Below are positions 35,501 through 43,925 of a DNA stretch of 64,000 nt, one piece after another (positions within the stretch are counted from its first letter, which is position 1; every line of letters starts with the position of its first letter). The notes beneath the pieces were generated by a model, which made no database searches, was not told the origin of the DNA, and worked only from the letters and a program-made list of their open reading frames with translations. A program made the position numbers and the translations under genes. The stretch is from Flavobacteriaceae bacterium (GTDB lineage Bacteria > Bacteroidota > Bacteroidia > Flavobacteriales > Flavobacteriaceae). The DNA is taken from the NCBI GenBank assembly GCA_020346245.1, contig CP070778.1:2104276-2168275 (forward strand), written 5' to 3'.

Positions 35501-35978
35501 TGGCAAAGACATGAAGCTCATAAGTGCCGCAGTTAGCAATTTAGATCAAAAAGACATTCAAAAAATTGAGCGTGAAGGTAAAATTTCACTTGAAATAGAA
35601 AATAAAAGTATTATATTACAGTTAGAGGATGTAGAGATATCTTCTCAGGATATAGAAGGCTGGCTGGTGGCCACTTCAGGTTCCCTCACGGTAGCCTTGG
35701 ATATAACTATTGATGAGGAACTAAAACAAGAGGGGATAGCTCGCGAGCTTGTAAATAGAATTCAAAATCTGAGAAAAGATTCTGGATTTGAAGTAACAGA
35801 TAAAATTGATATTAGAATATTAAAAGACGGTTTAGTCGAAAGAGCGGTTAAGAGCAATATAAGTTATATTAAAAATGAAACCTTAACCTCCGAACTTAAT
35901 TTTGAAGAACAAATGGAAGATGGTGTAGCCATTTCCTTTGATGATGTAAAAACAAAATTGTCTATCCAAAAACACTAA
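32577..35978 (+). CDS. ileS: Isoleucyl-tRNA synthetase, eukaryote-like type
   Basis: A 1133-residue class I synthetase that charges tRNA-Ile. The HIGH motif appears as GMPGIHHVISR and the KMSKS loop as GKKMSKRLGN. The editing domain contains TTTPWTLPSNTALTVGP and GTGIVHTAPTFGADDM. The length and the long C-terminal region (about 850-1133) without a terminal zinc finger fit the type 2, eukaryote-like IleRS, a form known to be poorly sensitive to mupirocin. It is followed after 4 bp by the DksA-like gene. Confidence 0.95.
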   Translation: MKFAEYKGLDLSRIGEEILQFWKSRDIFEKSITSREGQASYVFYEGPPSANGMPGIHHVISRTIKDIFPRYKTMKGFQVKRKAGWDTHGLPIELGVEKELGITKEDIGVKISVEEYNEACKKAVMRYTDAWNDLTEKMGYWVDMDDPYITYKPKYMETVWWLLKQIYDKGLIYKGYTIQPYSPKAGTGLSSHELNMPGTYQDITDTTVTAQFKIINSSLPEFLEPFKNELYFLAWTTTPWTLPSNTALTVGPKIEYAWVKTYNQYTFKSITVILAKNLINQQFTGKFIEVENEGELLSYSKEDKKIPYLVCGFCKGADLTGIKYEQLIDYAQPYTNPEYAFRVIEGDFVTTEEGTGIVHTAPTFGADDMQVAQKADPPVPPLLVLDENGNPVPLVDLQGKFRMEMGDLAGKYVKNEYYKDGEAPERSVDVEIAIRLKEENKAFKVEKYVHSYPNCWRTDKPILYYPLDSWFIKITDVRERMYELNQTINWKPKATGERRFGNWLSSANDWNLSRSRFWGIPLPIWRTEDGNEEIIIGSVKQLKEEMSRSVEAGFMKSEVFGDFEVGDMSEANYEKIDLHKNIVDKIILVSDSGKPMKRENDLIDVWFDSGSMPYAQWHYPFENKERIDRHETFPADFIAEGVDQTRGWFYTLHAIATMVFDSVAYKNVVSNGLVLDKEGKKMSKRLGNAADPWMTIKEYGPDATRWYLISNANPWDNLKFDREGIAEVKRKFFGTLYNTYSFFSLYANIDEFSYSEEEILLENRPEIDQWILSELHTLIKRVDEAYDNYEPTRAARAIADYVQENLSNWYVRLSRRRFWKGDYQEDKVSAYQTLYTCLVTIAKLSAPIAPFFMDRLFTDLTRTTGKDLFDSVHLANFPESNAEFVNKELESKMQKAQTISSLVLSIRQKEKIKVRQPLQKIMIPVLDEIQRLEIEAVADLIKTEVNVKEIKLLDDASGILVKRIRPNFKVLGPRFGKDMKLISAAVSNLDQKDIQKIEREGKISLEIENKSIILQLEDVEISSQDIEGWLVATSGSLTVALDITIDEELKQEGIARELVNRIQNLRKDSGFEVTDKIDIRILKDGLVERAVKSNISYIKNETLTSELNFEEQMEDGVAISFDDVKTKLSIQKH

Positions 35979-35982
35979 AATT

Positions 35983-36366
35983 ATGGGACAAGATTTAAAA
36001 GTAAGGTATACCGATAAAGAATTAGAAGAATTCAGGTTGCTTATTGAAGAAAAAATAGAGAAAGCGCAAAGCCATCTGGAACTGCTTAGGAGTTCGTACA
36101 TGAATGATGGGAATAATGGAACTGATGATACCTCGCCTACGTTTAAGGCTTTCGAAGAGGGTTCAGAAACAATGAGCAAAGAAGCTAATACACAATTGGC
36201 AATACGCCAGGAAAAGTTCATTAGGGATCTTAAAAATGCATTGCTCAGAATAGAAAATAAGACCTATGGTATTTGCCGTGTAACCGGTAAGCTTATTAAT
36301 AAAGAGCGCCTGAAGCTGGTACCCCATGCTACACTTAGCATTGAGGCTAAAAACATGCAAAAATAA
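35983..36366 (+). CDS. DksA/TraR-like protein lacking the zinc-finger cysteines
   Basis: A 127-residue protein with a long N-terminal coiled-coil (about 8-45) and a DksA/TraR C-terminal region. The stretch RIENKTYGICRVTGKLINKE matches the family, but only one cysteine is present where four would bind zinc. It ends VPHATLSIEAKNMQK. It may act on RNA polymerase through the coiled-coil or serve another role. It sits between ileS and lspA on the same strand, 225 bp ahead of the latter. Confidence 0.85.
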   Translation: MGQDLKVRYTDKELEEFRLLIEEKIEKAQSHLELLRSSYMNDGNNGTDDTSPTFKAFEEGSETMSKEANTQLAIRQEKFIRDLKNALLRIENKTYGICRVTGKLINKERLKLVPHATLSIEAKNMQK

Positions 36367-36592
36367 AGGGCATATACGCTTTTTCTCTTGTTGGTTATTC
36401 TTATGGGAATTTGCCTTTTGTGCATTAGTATACTATTATCAATTTCATTTGAATTTTATATTTTGCCCAGGGGTTGTAGTATTTTTATAACCCGGCCAGA
36501 GGCATATTGTCTATAGGGTTGTTTAAAATGAACGGCCTTGCCTTTTGTTGGTAGAATAATCCCTATTTTAGCCGAATCTATTTTGAAAAAGA

Positions 36593-37213
36593 ATGAACAT
36601 AAAGAGGTCTCTGCTTATTATAGCAATTGTTTTACTAATAGATCAGCTCAGTAAAATATATATTAAAACAAATTTTGAACTTGGAGAATCAGTGGAAGTT
36701 TTTTCCTGGTTTAGAATTCTTTTTATTGAGAATGAAGGGGCAGCCTGGGGTGCCAAATTAAGCGATATTTTGCCTGTATCGGATAAAATTGGCAAACTGG
36801 TACTTACGGTTTTTCGCCTTTTTGCAATAGTAGGAATTGGATATTGGTTATATGACATTATTAAGAAGAAAGCTACAGCAACTCTTGTTACAGCTGTTTC
36901 GTTGATTTTTGCCGGTGCACTTGGGAATATTCTTGATTCTTTGTTTTACGGGATACTTTTTAATGACAGTTATAACCAGGTAGCAAGCTTATTCTCTGAA
37001 GAGCCCTATGGCAGTTTATTTTATGGTAAAGTAGTGGACATGCTTTATTTTCCGCTAATTGATGCCAATTGGCCCGAATGGGTTCCGATTGTAGGGGGTA
37101 ATAATTTTCGATTTTTTGAGCCGGTATTTAATGTCGCCGATACCGCTATCAGCACTGGAGTAGGAATATTAATTGCATTCAATAAAAAGGCTTTTGGAAA
37201 AAAAGAGCCTTAA
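36593..37213 (+). CDS. lspA: Lipoprotein signal peptidase
   Basis: A 206-residue inner-membrane aspartic protease that cleaves lipoprotein signal peptides. Four membrane helices are visible, with the motifs ENEGAAWGA, GALGNILDSLFYG (first catalytic Asp) and FNVADTAISTGVGI (second Asp). It is about 40 residues longer than the E. coli enzyme because of a loop between the last two helices (SEEPYGSLFYGKVVDMLYFP onward), a form I recall from other Bacteroidota. The many lipoproteins in this window are its likely substrates. It overlaps the convergent gene by 4 bp. Confidence 0.93.
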   Translation: MNIKRSLLIIAIVLLIDQLSKIYIKTNFELGESVEVFSWFRILFIENEGAAWGAKLSDILPVSDKIGKLVLTVFRLFAIVGIGYWLYDIIKKKATATLVTAVSLIFAGALGNILDSLFYGILFNDSYNQVASLFSEEPYGSLFYGKVVDMLYFPLIDANWPEWVPIVGGNNFRFFEPVFNVADTAISTGVGILIAFNKKAFGKKEP

Positions 37214-37770
37214 AAAGTATAGACTTTCTCAGGGGTAACACAATAATCCAGTGAAATATCATGCTTCTTTGTATCGCTAATTTTACCCACAGGTTCAAAT
37301 AGCGAGAGGCCAATTTTAATAACATCTTCCCGACATTCCTTTAAAAACTTATCGTAGAAACCTTTGCCATAACCCACCCGGTAGCCCAGTTTATCAAATG
37401 CTAAAAGTGGAATAAATACAACATCTATTTTAAGCGGAGACACTTCTAATCCATCTACAGGTTCCGGAATATTCCACTTACTTTTACGCAAGACTGTACT
37501 GTCTGTTAGTAAATAATGAATAAGGCCAGTATTGTCTAATACTTTTGGGAGTACAATATTTTTATCTTTTCCCTGTAGAATAGACAAAATGAAACTGGTG
37601 TCAATTTCATTATTTTCAGTAATGGATAAAAAAAGGTGGTAATAATTATGTGTCCAAACAGGTAATTCCAATAGGCTGTTGGCGATTTCTAAACTATAGT
37701 TAGAAATTGTTTCTGAAGACAATTCATTTCTTAATTGAAGGTAGCTTAATCGAAGCTCTTTTTTTAGCAT
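37210..37770 (-). CDS. 5-formyltetrahydrofolate cyclo-ligase
   Basis: A 186-residue ATP-dependent enzyme that converts 5-formyl-THF to 5,10-methenyl-THF. The N-terminal KKELRLSYLQLRNELS and the C-terminal phosphate-binding motif DKLGYRVGYGKGFYDKFL are the family signatures, followed by IGLSLFEPV and a DISLDYCVTPEKVY ending. It is convergent to lspA, with a 4-bp overlap. Confidence 0.92.
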   Translation of the reverse strand: MLKKELRLSYLQLRNELSSETISNYSLEIANSLLELPVWTHNYYHLFLSITENNEIDTSFILSILQGKDKNIVLPKVLDNTGLIHYLLTDSTVLRKSKWNIPEPVDGLEVSPLKIDVVFIPLLAFDKLGYRVGYGKGFYDKFLKECREDVIKIGLSLFEPVGKISDTKKHDISLDYCVTPEKVYTF

Positions 37771-37824
37771 AAATACCGATTAAACCTGTAGCTAGTTTGG
37801 GGAACTATTTTAATAAAACTAATC

Positions 37825-37843
37825 TTTTGCTGCAACAGCAAAA
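37825..37843. repeat. Perfect inverted repeat upstream of the formyl-THF cyclo-ligase gene
   Basis: TTTTGCTG-CAA-CAGCAAAA is a perfect 8+3+8 repeat, 54 bp upstream of the divergent gene start at 37770. It could be an operator or an RNA hairpin in the leader. Confidence 0.35.
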
Positions 37844-38243
37844 TATATTTTAAAAAATAGCATCAAAATAAGGTACATACCTAAAGTGATGACATAATTT
37901 TCCATGCAGTAAATAAGTTTAATGCTTTAAATATAAATAAATTAATGTCAATAATCCTATAAAACGCACAATTTAATCGATGAAATGCACATTTTTTACA
38001 ATTCCTTTAACATTTTCCTTCCAAGGAAATGATTCAAATTTCTTATATATAAAGGGTTAAATGATTGATATGTAGTTAATTATAATAAATTGAAATACGG
38101 GCTATAAAATTTATGGGATAATTGCATTTTATGGATTGTAGTTTCTAACCTTAAACTATATTGAATTATCTTTTTGGATTTAAACCAGGGGGATTTTAAT
38201 CTTAATATGGGGATATGACCTTTATAGTAATTGTATTGTAACT

Positions 38244-38251
38244 TACCTTTG
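38244..38251 (+). promoter_or_regulatory. Bacteroidota -7 box for uvrC
   Basis: TACCTTTG is an exact TAnnTTTG match, 31 bp before the uvrC ATG. Confidence 0.5.
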
Positions 38252-38282
38252 TATTGAAGAAAATTACCCCGTAAGTAAGTTT

Positions 38283-40070
38283 ATGTCTGGAATACCATTA
38301 GAGATTAAGCTGAGTACCTTACCCGACAGTCCTGGAGTTTATCAATTCTATGATGCAGATGGTAAGATATTGTATGTGGGTAAGGCAAAGAATCTTAAAA
38401 AGAGGGTTTCTTCCTATTTTAATAAAACGCATGAGTATGGAAAGACTCGCGTATTGGTTAAGAAGATAGATTCTTTAAAACACATAGTTGTTAAAACTGA
38501 AACTGACGCCTTACTTCTGGAGAATAACCTTATTAAAAAATACCAGCCAAGGTACAATGTACTGCTCAAGGATGATAAATCCTATCCCTGGATTTGCATT
38601 AAAAATGAGCGTTTTCCAAGAATATTTCCTACTCGGAAACTTATAAAGGATGGCTCTGAATATTACGGTCCATATACCAGCATGAAAACCGTAAAAGTTT
38701 TACTTGAACTTATTAGAAGTGTATACCCTTTGAGGACCTGCAATTATGATTTATCTCCTGAAAAAATTAATGCAGGAAAATATAAATTGTGTCTGGAATA
38801 CCATCTTGGAAATTGCAAAGGACCTTGTGAAGGACTTCAAAATTCCGAAGAATACCATAAACAGATTGATGATATAAGACAAATTATAAAAGGAAATTTT
38901 AAATCCTCCCTACATTATTTCAAAACGCAGATGAAATCTCTCGCAAAAGAGATGCAGTTTGAAGAGGCACAACGCATAAAGGATAAAATTGAAGTATTGG
39001 AAAATTATCAGGTTAAATCTACAATTGTAAATCCCAGAATAAACAATGTGGATGTGTTTAGTATTATTTCGGATGATGCTTTTGCTTATGTGAACTTTCT
39101 TCAACTTTCACATGGATCCATAATTCGGTCTCACACCATGGAGCTAAAAAAGAAACTGGAAGAATCTGATAAAGAACTATTAGAGCTGGCAATTGTGGAA
39201 ATCAGGCAGCGTTTTAATTCCCAATCCAAAAGTCTTTTACTTCCGTTTCAATGTAATATTGGTAATGATTTAAAGGTAGTTGTACCAAAGTTGGGGGATA
39301 AGAAAAAGCTCTTAGAGTTGTCGGAAAGAAATTCAAAGTTTTATAGACAGGAAAGATTTAAACAAGTAAGGATTACAGATCCGGACAGACATACAAACCG
39401 GATTATGGCCCAAATGAAAAAAGACCTTCGTCTTGCTGAAGAGCCAAGGCATATAGAGTGTTTTGACAATTCGAATATTCAGGGAAGTAGCCCTGTTGCA
39501 GCATGCGTAGTATTCAGGAACGGAAAACCATTTAAAAAAGAGTACAGGCACTTCAATATTAAAACAGTAGATGGCCCTGATGATTTCAAATCAATGGAAG
39601 AGGTAGTACACAGGCGCTATAGAAGATTGCAGGAAGAAGATTCGGGCTTGCCCCAGCTTATTGTAATAGATGGAGGTAAAGGACAATTATCTTCAGCCGT
39701 AAAGAGCCTTGATTTACTTGGTCTGAGAGGGAAAATAGCCATAATTGGTATTGCAAAAAGGCTTGAAGAAATTTACTTTCCCAACGACCCAATCCCTTTA
39801 TATTTGGATAAGAAATCAGAAACACTGAAGATAATTCAACAATTGCGAAATGAGGCGCATCGATTTGGAATTAATTTCCACCGAAATAAAAGAAGCAAAG
39901 CCGCCATTGATTCTGAATTGGAACGCATACATGGGGTAGGAAAGAAAACGGCAGAAGAGTTGCTCAAAAACTTTAAATCTGTAAATAGAATTAAAAAAGC
40001 TTCCATTGAAGATCTTTCGAAAACTGTTGGACATTCTATGGCAAAGAAAATTTATGAAAACTTCCATTAA
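38283..40070 (+). CDS. uvrC: Excinuclease ABC subunit C
   Basis: A 595-residue nuclease subunit that makes both incisions in nucleotide excision repair. The GIY-YIG domain is at the N-terminus (PGVYQFYDADGKILYVGKAK), the UVR motif lies near 215-235 (KEMQFEEAQRIKDKIEVLE), the RNase H-like domain begins near 395 (HIECFDNSNIQGSSPVAACV) and two helix-hairpin-helix motifs close the protein (LERIHGVGKKTAEELL, SVNRIKKASIEDL). Length is normal. The patatin-type gene begins 17 bp later. Confidence 0.96.
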   Translation: MSGIPLEIKLSTLPDSPGVYQFYDADGKILYVGKAKNLKKRVSSYFNKTHEYGKTRVLVKKIDSLKHIVVKTETDALLLENNLIKKYQPRYNVLLKDDKSYPWICIKNERFPRIFPTRKLIKDGSEYYGPYTSMKTVKVLLELIRSVYPLRTCNYDLSPEKINAGKYKLCLEYHLGNCKGPCEGLQNSEEYHKQIDDIRQIIKGNFKSSLHYFKTQMKSLAKEMQFEEAQRIKDKIEVLENYQVKSTIVNPRINNVDVFSIISDDAFAYVNFLQLSHGSIIRSHTMELKKKLEESDKELLELAIVEIRQRFNSQSKSLLLPFQCNIGNDLKVVVPKLGDKKKLLELSERNSKFYRQERFKQVRITDPDRHTNRIMAQMKKDLRLAEEPRHIECFDNSNIQGSSPVAACVVFRNGKPFKKEYRHFNIKTVDGPDDFKSMEEVVHRRYRRLQEEDSGLPQLIVIDGGKGQLSSAVKSLDLLGLRGKIAIIGIAKRLEEIYFPNDPIPLYLDKKSETLKIIQQLRNEAHRFGINFHRNKRSKAAIDSELERIHGVGKKTAEELLKNFKSVNRIKKASIEDLSKTVGHSMAKKIYENFH

Positions 40071-40087
40071 TCTCATATCTTAACCTA

Positions 40088-42343
40088 ATGCAAAAATTGG
40101 CTTTGATTCTGACGTTTTTATTATGTGTTGGGATTGGCTGGGCCCAAAAAAATGTAACAGACAAGGAACCAAAAGTAGGTCTTGTCCTTAGCGGAGGAGG
40201 TGCTAAAGGGATGGCTCATATAGGGGCCCTCAAAGTTATAGAAGAATCTGGTATTACAATTGACTATATTGGGGGCACTAGCATGGGAGCTATTGTTGGA
40301 GCTTTGTATGCTTCCGGTTATACTTCAAATGAGTTAGATTCCTTATTTAGAGAAGCCGATTTTGATGATCTCATTCAGGACAACCTTCCCAGGGGTGCCA
40401 AGACGTTTTATGAAAAAGAAGATTCTGAAAGATATGCACTTACACTTCCTTTTGATAAATTTAAAATATCGTTCCCTTCAGCTATTTCTGGTGGGCAAAG
40501 AATTTACAATGAACTCGTACGACTACTGTATCATGTAAAGGATGTAAACGATTTTAATGACTTACCTATTCCTTTTTTTTGCATTGCTACCGACATAGAA
40601 AATGGGGATGAAGTACTGCTTGATAAAGGATATCTTCCGGAAGCAGTTATGGCCAGCGGGACATTTCCATCTTTGTTTGAGCCTGCTGAAATAGACGGGC
40701 GAATTTTAATCGATGGAGGGGTAACCAATAATTACCCGGTAATGGAAGTTAAAAAACTTGGAGCAGACATCATTATTGGAGTAGACGTTCAGCATGGTCT
40801 CAGAGACCGTGAGAATTTGCAGTCTGCTACCGAAATATTACTTCAGCTCAATAGCTTTAGAACGGTCGAGAAAATGAAGAATAAGACCTTGGAAACAGAT
40901 ATTTATATTAAGCCCGATATTGCCAACTTTTCCGTCATGGATTTTGATTTAGCCGAGGTCATTATAGAAAATGGCAGGGCCGCGGCACTTGAACATCTTG
41001 AGGACTTAAAAAAATTGGCTGCCAGGCAAAAGAACCGCGGTAAAGAGTTAATGAAGATAGAGCCAAAGGATTCCATAGTTATTAACAGACTAATCCTTGA
41101 AGGAAACATAAATTATTCCCGGGCTTATGTCAAAGGAAAATTGCGAATGAATTTACCGGTGAAAACCACTTTTGAAAAACTCCAGCAGGGAATTAGCAAT
41201 CTTGCAGCGACTAACAATTTTTCTACAATTAGATATGAACTGATTTCAAATGGCATGGGTGAAGACCTGGTTCTGAAATTGAGAGAAAACCCCAATAAGG
41301 CTTATTTAAGGCTTGGAGTCCATTACGATGATTTATACAAAACTGCCGCTCTGGTAAATCTTACTAAAAAGAATCTCTTGATGAAGGATGATGTTGCCTC
41401 AATTGATTTTGCCCTTGGAGACAATATTAGATATAATTTTCAGTATTACCTGGATAAAGGCTCTTACTGGAGTTTTGGAGTAAATTCGCGACTCAATGAT
41501 TTTAGATATGATGTTAATTATGAGGTAATCCGTTCTAATTTTGCAGTCCCGAATGACGACAATATTAATCAATTGAATCTTGATGTCTCTGACTTCACAA
41601 ATCAGCTATACCTACAGACCGTTTTTAGGGAAGAATTTGCCTTTATAATGGGTTTAGAGCATAAGTTATTAAAGTATAGTTCAAGGACATTTAACAATCA
41701 AAATGTGGTGCCGCCAACAGAAACATCCAACGAACGTATATTTTTTGAAAACAGTAATTATTATAGCGCTTATGGAAAATTAATACTAGACACGTATAAT
41801 AACAAATATTTTCCCTCAAAAGGACTTTATTTTAATGGGGATTTTCATTTGTATCTATTTTCTTCAGATTTTAATAATAACTTTAAGGAGTTTTCCATTG
41901 CAAAGGCGAGAATGGGGGCTGCATTTCCCTTATCCAAAAAACTTTCCTTTAACCTGGAAACCGAAGGCGGATTTAAACTAGGTAGTTCGGAGGTCAAAGC
42001 ATTGGATTTTGTATTAGGGGGTTATGGAAATGATCTCATTAATAATTTTATTCCTTTTTTCGGATATGATTTTTTGAGTTTGCCCGGTAACAGTTTTGTT
42101 AAAGCTTATGGGCGATTAGATTATGAATTTGTGAAGAAGCATCACGTAATGTTTTCGGTAAATATCGCAAATGTTGAAGACGATCTTTTTAGAACAGGGG
42201 AATGGTTTACGCTACCCGATTTTTCAGGTTATGGACTATCATATGGTTGGGATTCTTTTATTGGGCCTGTGCAGGTGATGTATTCGTGGACTCCAGAATT
42301 GAATGATGGAAATTTATTCTTCAGTATTGGTTATTGGTTTTAA
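40088..42343 (+). CDS. Patatin-like phospholipase with C-terminal BamA-type barrel (type Vd-like)
   Basis: A 751-residue protein with a signal peptide (LALILTFLLCVGIGWAQ). The patatin domain covers about 28-215: oxyanion motif GGGAKG, nucleophile GTSMG, and the catalytic Asp in IDGGVTNN. A POTRA-like segment follows (INRLILEGNINYSRAYVKGK, about 332-400), then a barrel whose last residues are SIGYWF, a terminal aromatic suited to BAM insertion. This is the layout of PlpD/FplA-type secreted lipases. It is 17 bp downstream of uvrC. Confidence 0.9.
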   Translation: MQKLALILTFLLCVGIGWAQKNVTDKEPKVGLVLSGGGAKGMAHIGALKVIEESGITIDYIGGTSMGAIVGALYASGYTSNELDSLFREADFDDLIQDNLPRGAKTFYEKEDSERYALTLPFDKFKISFPSAISGGQRIYNELVRLLYHVKDVNDFNDLPIPFFCIATDIENGDEVLLDKGYLPEAVMASGTFPSLFEPAEIDGRILIDGGVTNNYPVMEVKKLGADIIIGVDVQHGLRDRENLQSATEILLQLNSFRTVEKMKNKTLETDIYIKPDIANFSVMDFDLAEVIIENGRAAALEHLEDLKKLAARQKNRGKELMKIEPKDSIVINRLILEGNINYSRAYVKGKLRMNLPVKTTFEKLQQGISNLAATNNFSTIRYELISNGMGEDLVLKLRENPNKAYLRLGVHYDDLYKTAALVNLTKKNLLMKDDVASIDFALGDNIRYNFQYYLDKGSYWSFGVNSRLNDFRYDVNYEVIRSNFAVPNDDNINQLNLDVSDFTNQLYLQTVFREEFAFIMGLEHKLLKYSSRTFNNQNVVPPTETSNERIFFENSNYYSAYGKLILDTYNNKYFPSKGLYFNGDFHLYLFSSDFNNNFKEFSIAKARMGAAFPLSKKLSFNLETEGGFKLGSSEVKALDFVLGGYGNDLINNFIPFFGYDFLSLPGNSFVKAYGRLDYEFVKKHHVMFSVNIANVEDDLFRTGEWFTLPDFSGYGLSYGWDSFIGPVQVMYSWTPELNDGNLFFSIGYWF

Positions 42344-42557
42344 AATTTTATACAAGCTGCAATTGATGGAATTACCTGTGGTTTTTACAAAGATTGGCAG
42401 TTTTTTCCGATATTTGTATAGTATAATTACTGTAATGTTAGATACCAGAATTGATATTTCAGCCCATCTCAGGGCAATGTGGTAGAAATGCCGGAACTCA
42501 GGCAGGGACCAATACATCCCAAAACACTTTTAGTTACTAATCAATTCAAAAAATATC

Positions 42558-43700
42558 ATGGAAATGTTAGATAAAACGTCATTGAAGTTGCCGAAGGAAA
42601 ACCCTGAAGCAGAAGATTTTTTACCTCTTTTAGGTACAGATCATGTAGAACTTTATGTGGGGAATGCGAAACAAGCGGCATATTATTATATGTCGGCTTG
42701 GGGCTTTCAACCTTTGGCATATGCCGGCCTGGAAACAGGGCTTAAAGACAGAGTGTCTTATGTTTTACAACAAGAAAAAATTAGACTTGTACTTACGTCT
42801 TCACTTGTGCCCGGAGGAGAAATTAACCGACATGTAGAATCGCATGGTGATGGAGTAAAAGCTATAGCTCTTTGGGTAGATGATGCAACTCAGAGTTATA
42901 ATGAAACCACAAGCAGAGGTGCAGTAAGTTATTTTGAGCCTAAGGAGCTTAAAGATGAAAACGGTTCAATTATTTTGTCTGGAATACATACCTACGGGGA
43001 GACTGTCCACGTTTTTGTTGAACGAGGTCAATATAACGGAATATTTATGCCTGGCTATATTAAGTGGGACCCCTACTTCAAACCAAAAGATGTTGGACTT
43101 AAATATATAGATCATATGGTTGGCAATGTGGGCTGGAATGAGATGAACAAATGGTGTGAGTTTTATGAGAAGGTAATGGGTTTTGCTCAATTGGTTTCAT
43201 TTGATGATAAGGATATCTCAACAGACTATACCGCTTTAATGAGCAAGGTGATGAGTAATGGCAATGGACGTATAAAATTCCCTATTAATGAACCGGCAGA
43301 TGGAAAGAAGAAATCACAAATAGAAGAATATATCCAGTTTTACAATGGAGCTGGAGTTCAACATATGGCAATGGCCACGGATAATATTATTCATACCGTC
43401 ACAGCTCTTAGAGACAGAGGAATTGAATTTTTAACGGTTCCTTCCAGTTATTATGAAGATGTATTGGATAGGGTAGGGGAAATAGATGAAGATCTTGAGC
43501 CATTAAAGGAATTGGGGATACTTATAGACAGGGATGATGAGGGGTACTTGCTTCAGATTTTTACGAAACCCGTGTTGGATAGGCCTACCTTGTTTATAGA
43601 AATTATTCAGAGGAAGGGAGCGAAGTCTTTTGGCAAAGGTAATTTTAAAGCACTCTTTGAAGCCATTGAAAGAGAACAGGCTTCTAGAGGGACACTTTAA
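42558..43700 (+). CDS. hppD: 4-hydroxyphenylpyruvate dioxygenase
   Basis: A 380-residue non-haem Fe(II) enzyme that turns 4-hydroxyphenylpyruvate into homogentisate in tyrosine breakdown. It has two vicinal-oxygen-chelate domains. The second carries the iron ligands: His in YIDHMVGNV, His in GVQHMAMAT and Glu in LFIEIIQRKG. The ending ENGFKALFEAIEREQ-type stretch (GNFKALFEAIEREQASRG) is the family C-terminal helix. An sRNA-like locus and then DUF3108 and tryptophan 2,3-dioxygenase follow, so this is an aromatic amino acid region. Confidence 0.95.
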   Translation: MEMLDKTSLKLPKENPEAEDFLPLLGTDHVELYVGNAKQAAYYYMSAWGFQPLAYAGLETGLKDRVSYVLQQEKIRLVLTSSLVPGGEINRHVESHGDGVKAIALWVDDATQSYNETTSRGAVSYFEPKELKDENGSIILSGIHTYGETVHVFVERGQYNGIFMPGYIKWDPYFKPKDVGLKYIDHMVGNVGWNEMNKWCEFYEKVMGFAQLVSFDDKDISTDYTALMSKVMSNGNGRIKFPINEPADGKKKSQIEEYIQFYNGAGVQHMAMATDNIIHTVTALRDRGIEFLTVPSSYYEDVLDRVGEIDEDLEPLKELGILIDRDDEGYLLQIFTKPVLDRPTLFIEIIQRKGAKSFGKGNFKALFEAIEREQASRGTL

Positions 43701-43807
43701 GTACATTTTTCTTAAGATTTTCTCAAAAATAGGAGCGCTTTTATAAAGTATTGTTAATAGCCTAGTTAAAGTAAGTTAAAAGATTTTCAAGAAAAATACT
43801 TATTAAT

Positions 43808-43815
43808 TAAATTTG
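43808..43815 (+). promoter_or_regulatory. Bacteroidota -7 box for sRNA-like locus C
   Basis: TAAATTTG is the same octamer as at 15522-15529 (locus B). A transcript from here to the terminator would be about 100 nt. Confidence 0.45.
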
Positions 43816-43821
43816 ATGGCA

Positions 43822-43925
43822 TAAGGGGTGGTTCCCTTATAACTTTAAGTATTGGTTTTTCATAATTTAAAGTTTGGTTGGTTATTTAGGAAAAGCCCTG
43901 ATGTCTTAATCGGGGCTTTTTTTTG
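43822..43925 (+). ncRNA. sRNA-like locus C: GGTTGGTTATTTAG tract plus terminator
   Basis: TTTGGTTGGTTATTTAGG is followed directly by a 12-bp stem (AAAAGCCCTGAT against ATCGGGGCTTTT, one G-U pair, loop GTCTTA) and eight T. The 14-base tract is the same as in locus B. The start is inferred from the -7 box. It lies 190 bp after the HPPD stop, so it is unlikely to be just that gene's terminator. Confidence 0.5.

Larger units (their letters stand above)
37771..38282. other. Long AT-rich intergenic stretch upstream of uvrC
   Basis: No gene is supported. The stretch holds a perfect inverted repeat close to the formyl-THF cyclo-ligase start (37825-37843) and the uvrC -7 box at 38244-38251. The rest is AT-rich with no clear hairpin or ORF. 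Confidence 0.6.

Noticed and set aside
36367-36592. A TTGTTGGTTATTC string in the gap before lspA that resembles the sRNA tract
   Set aside because: It matches only part of the tract and is not followed by a terminator hairpin.
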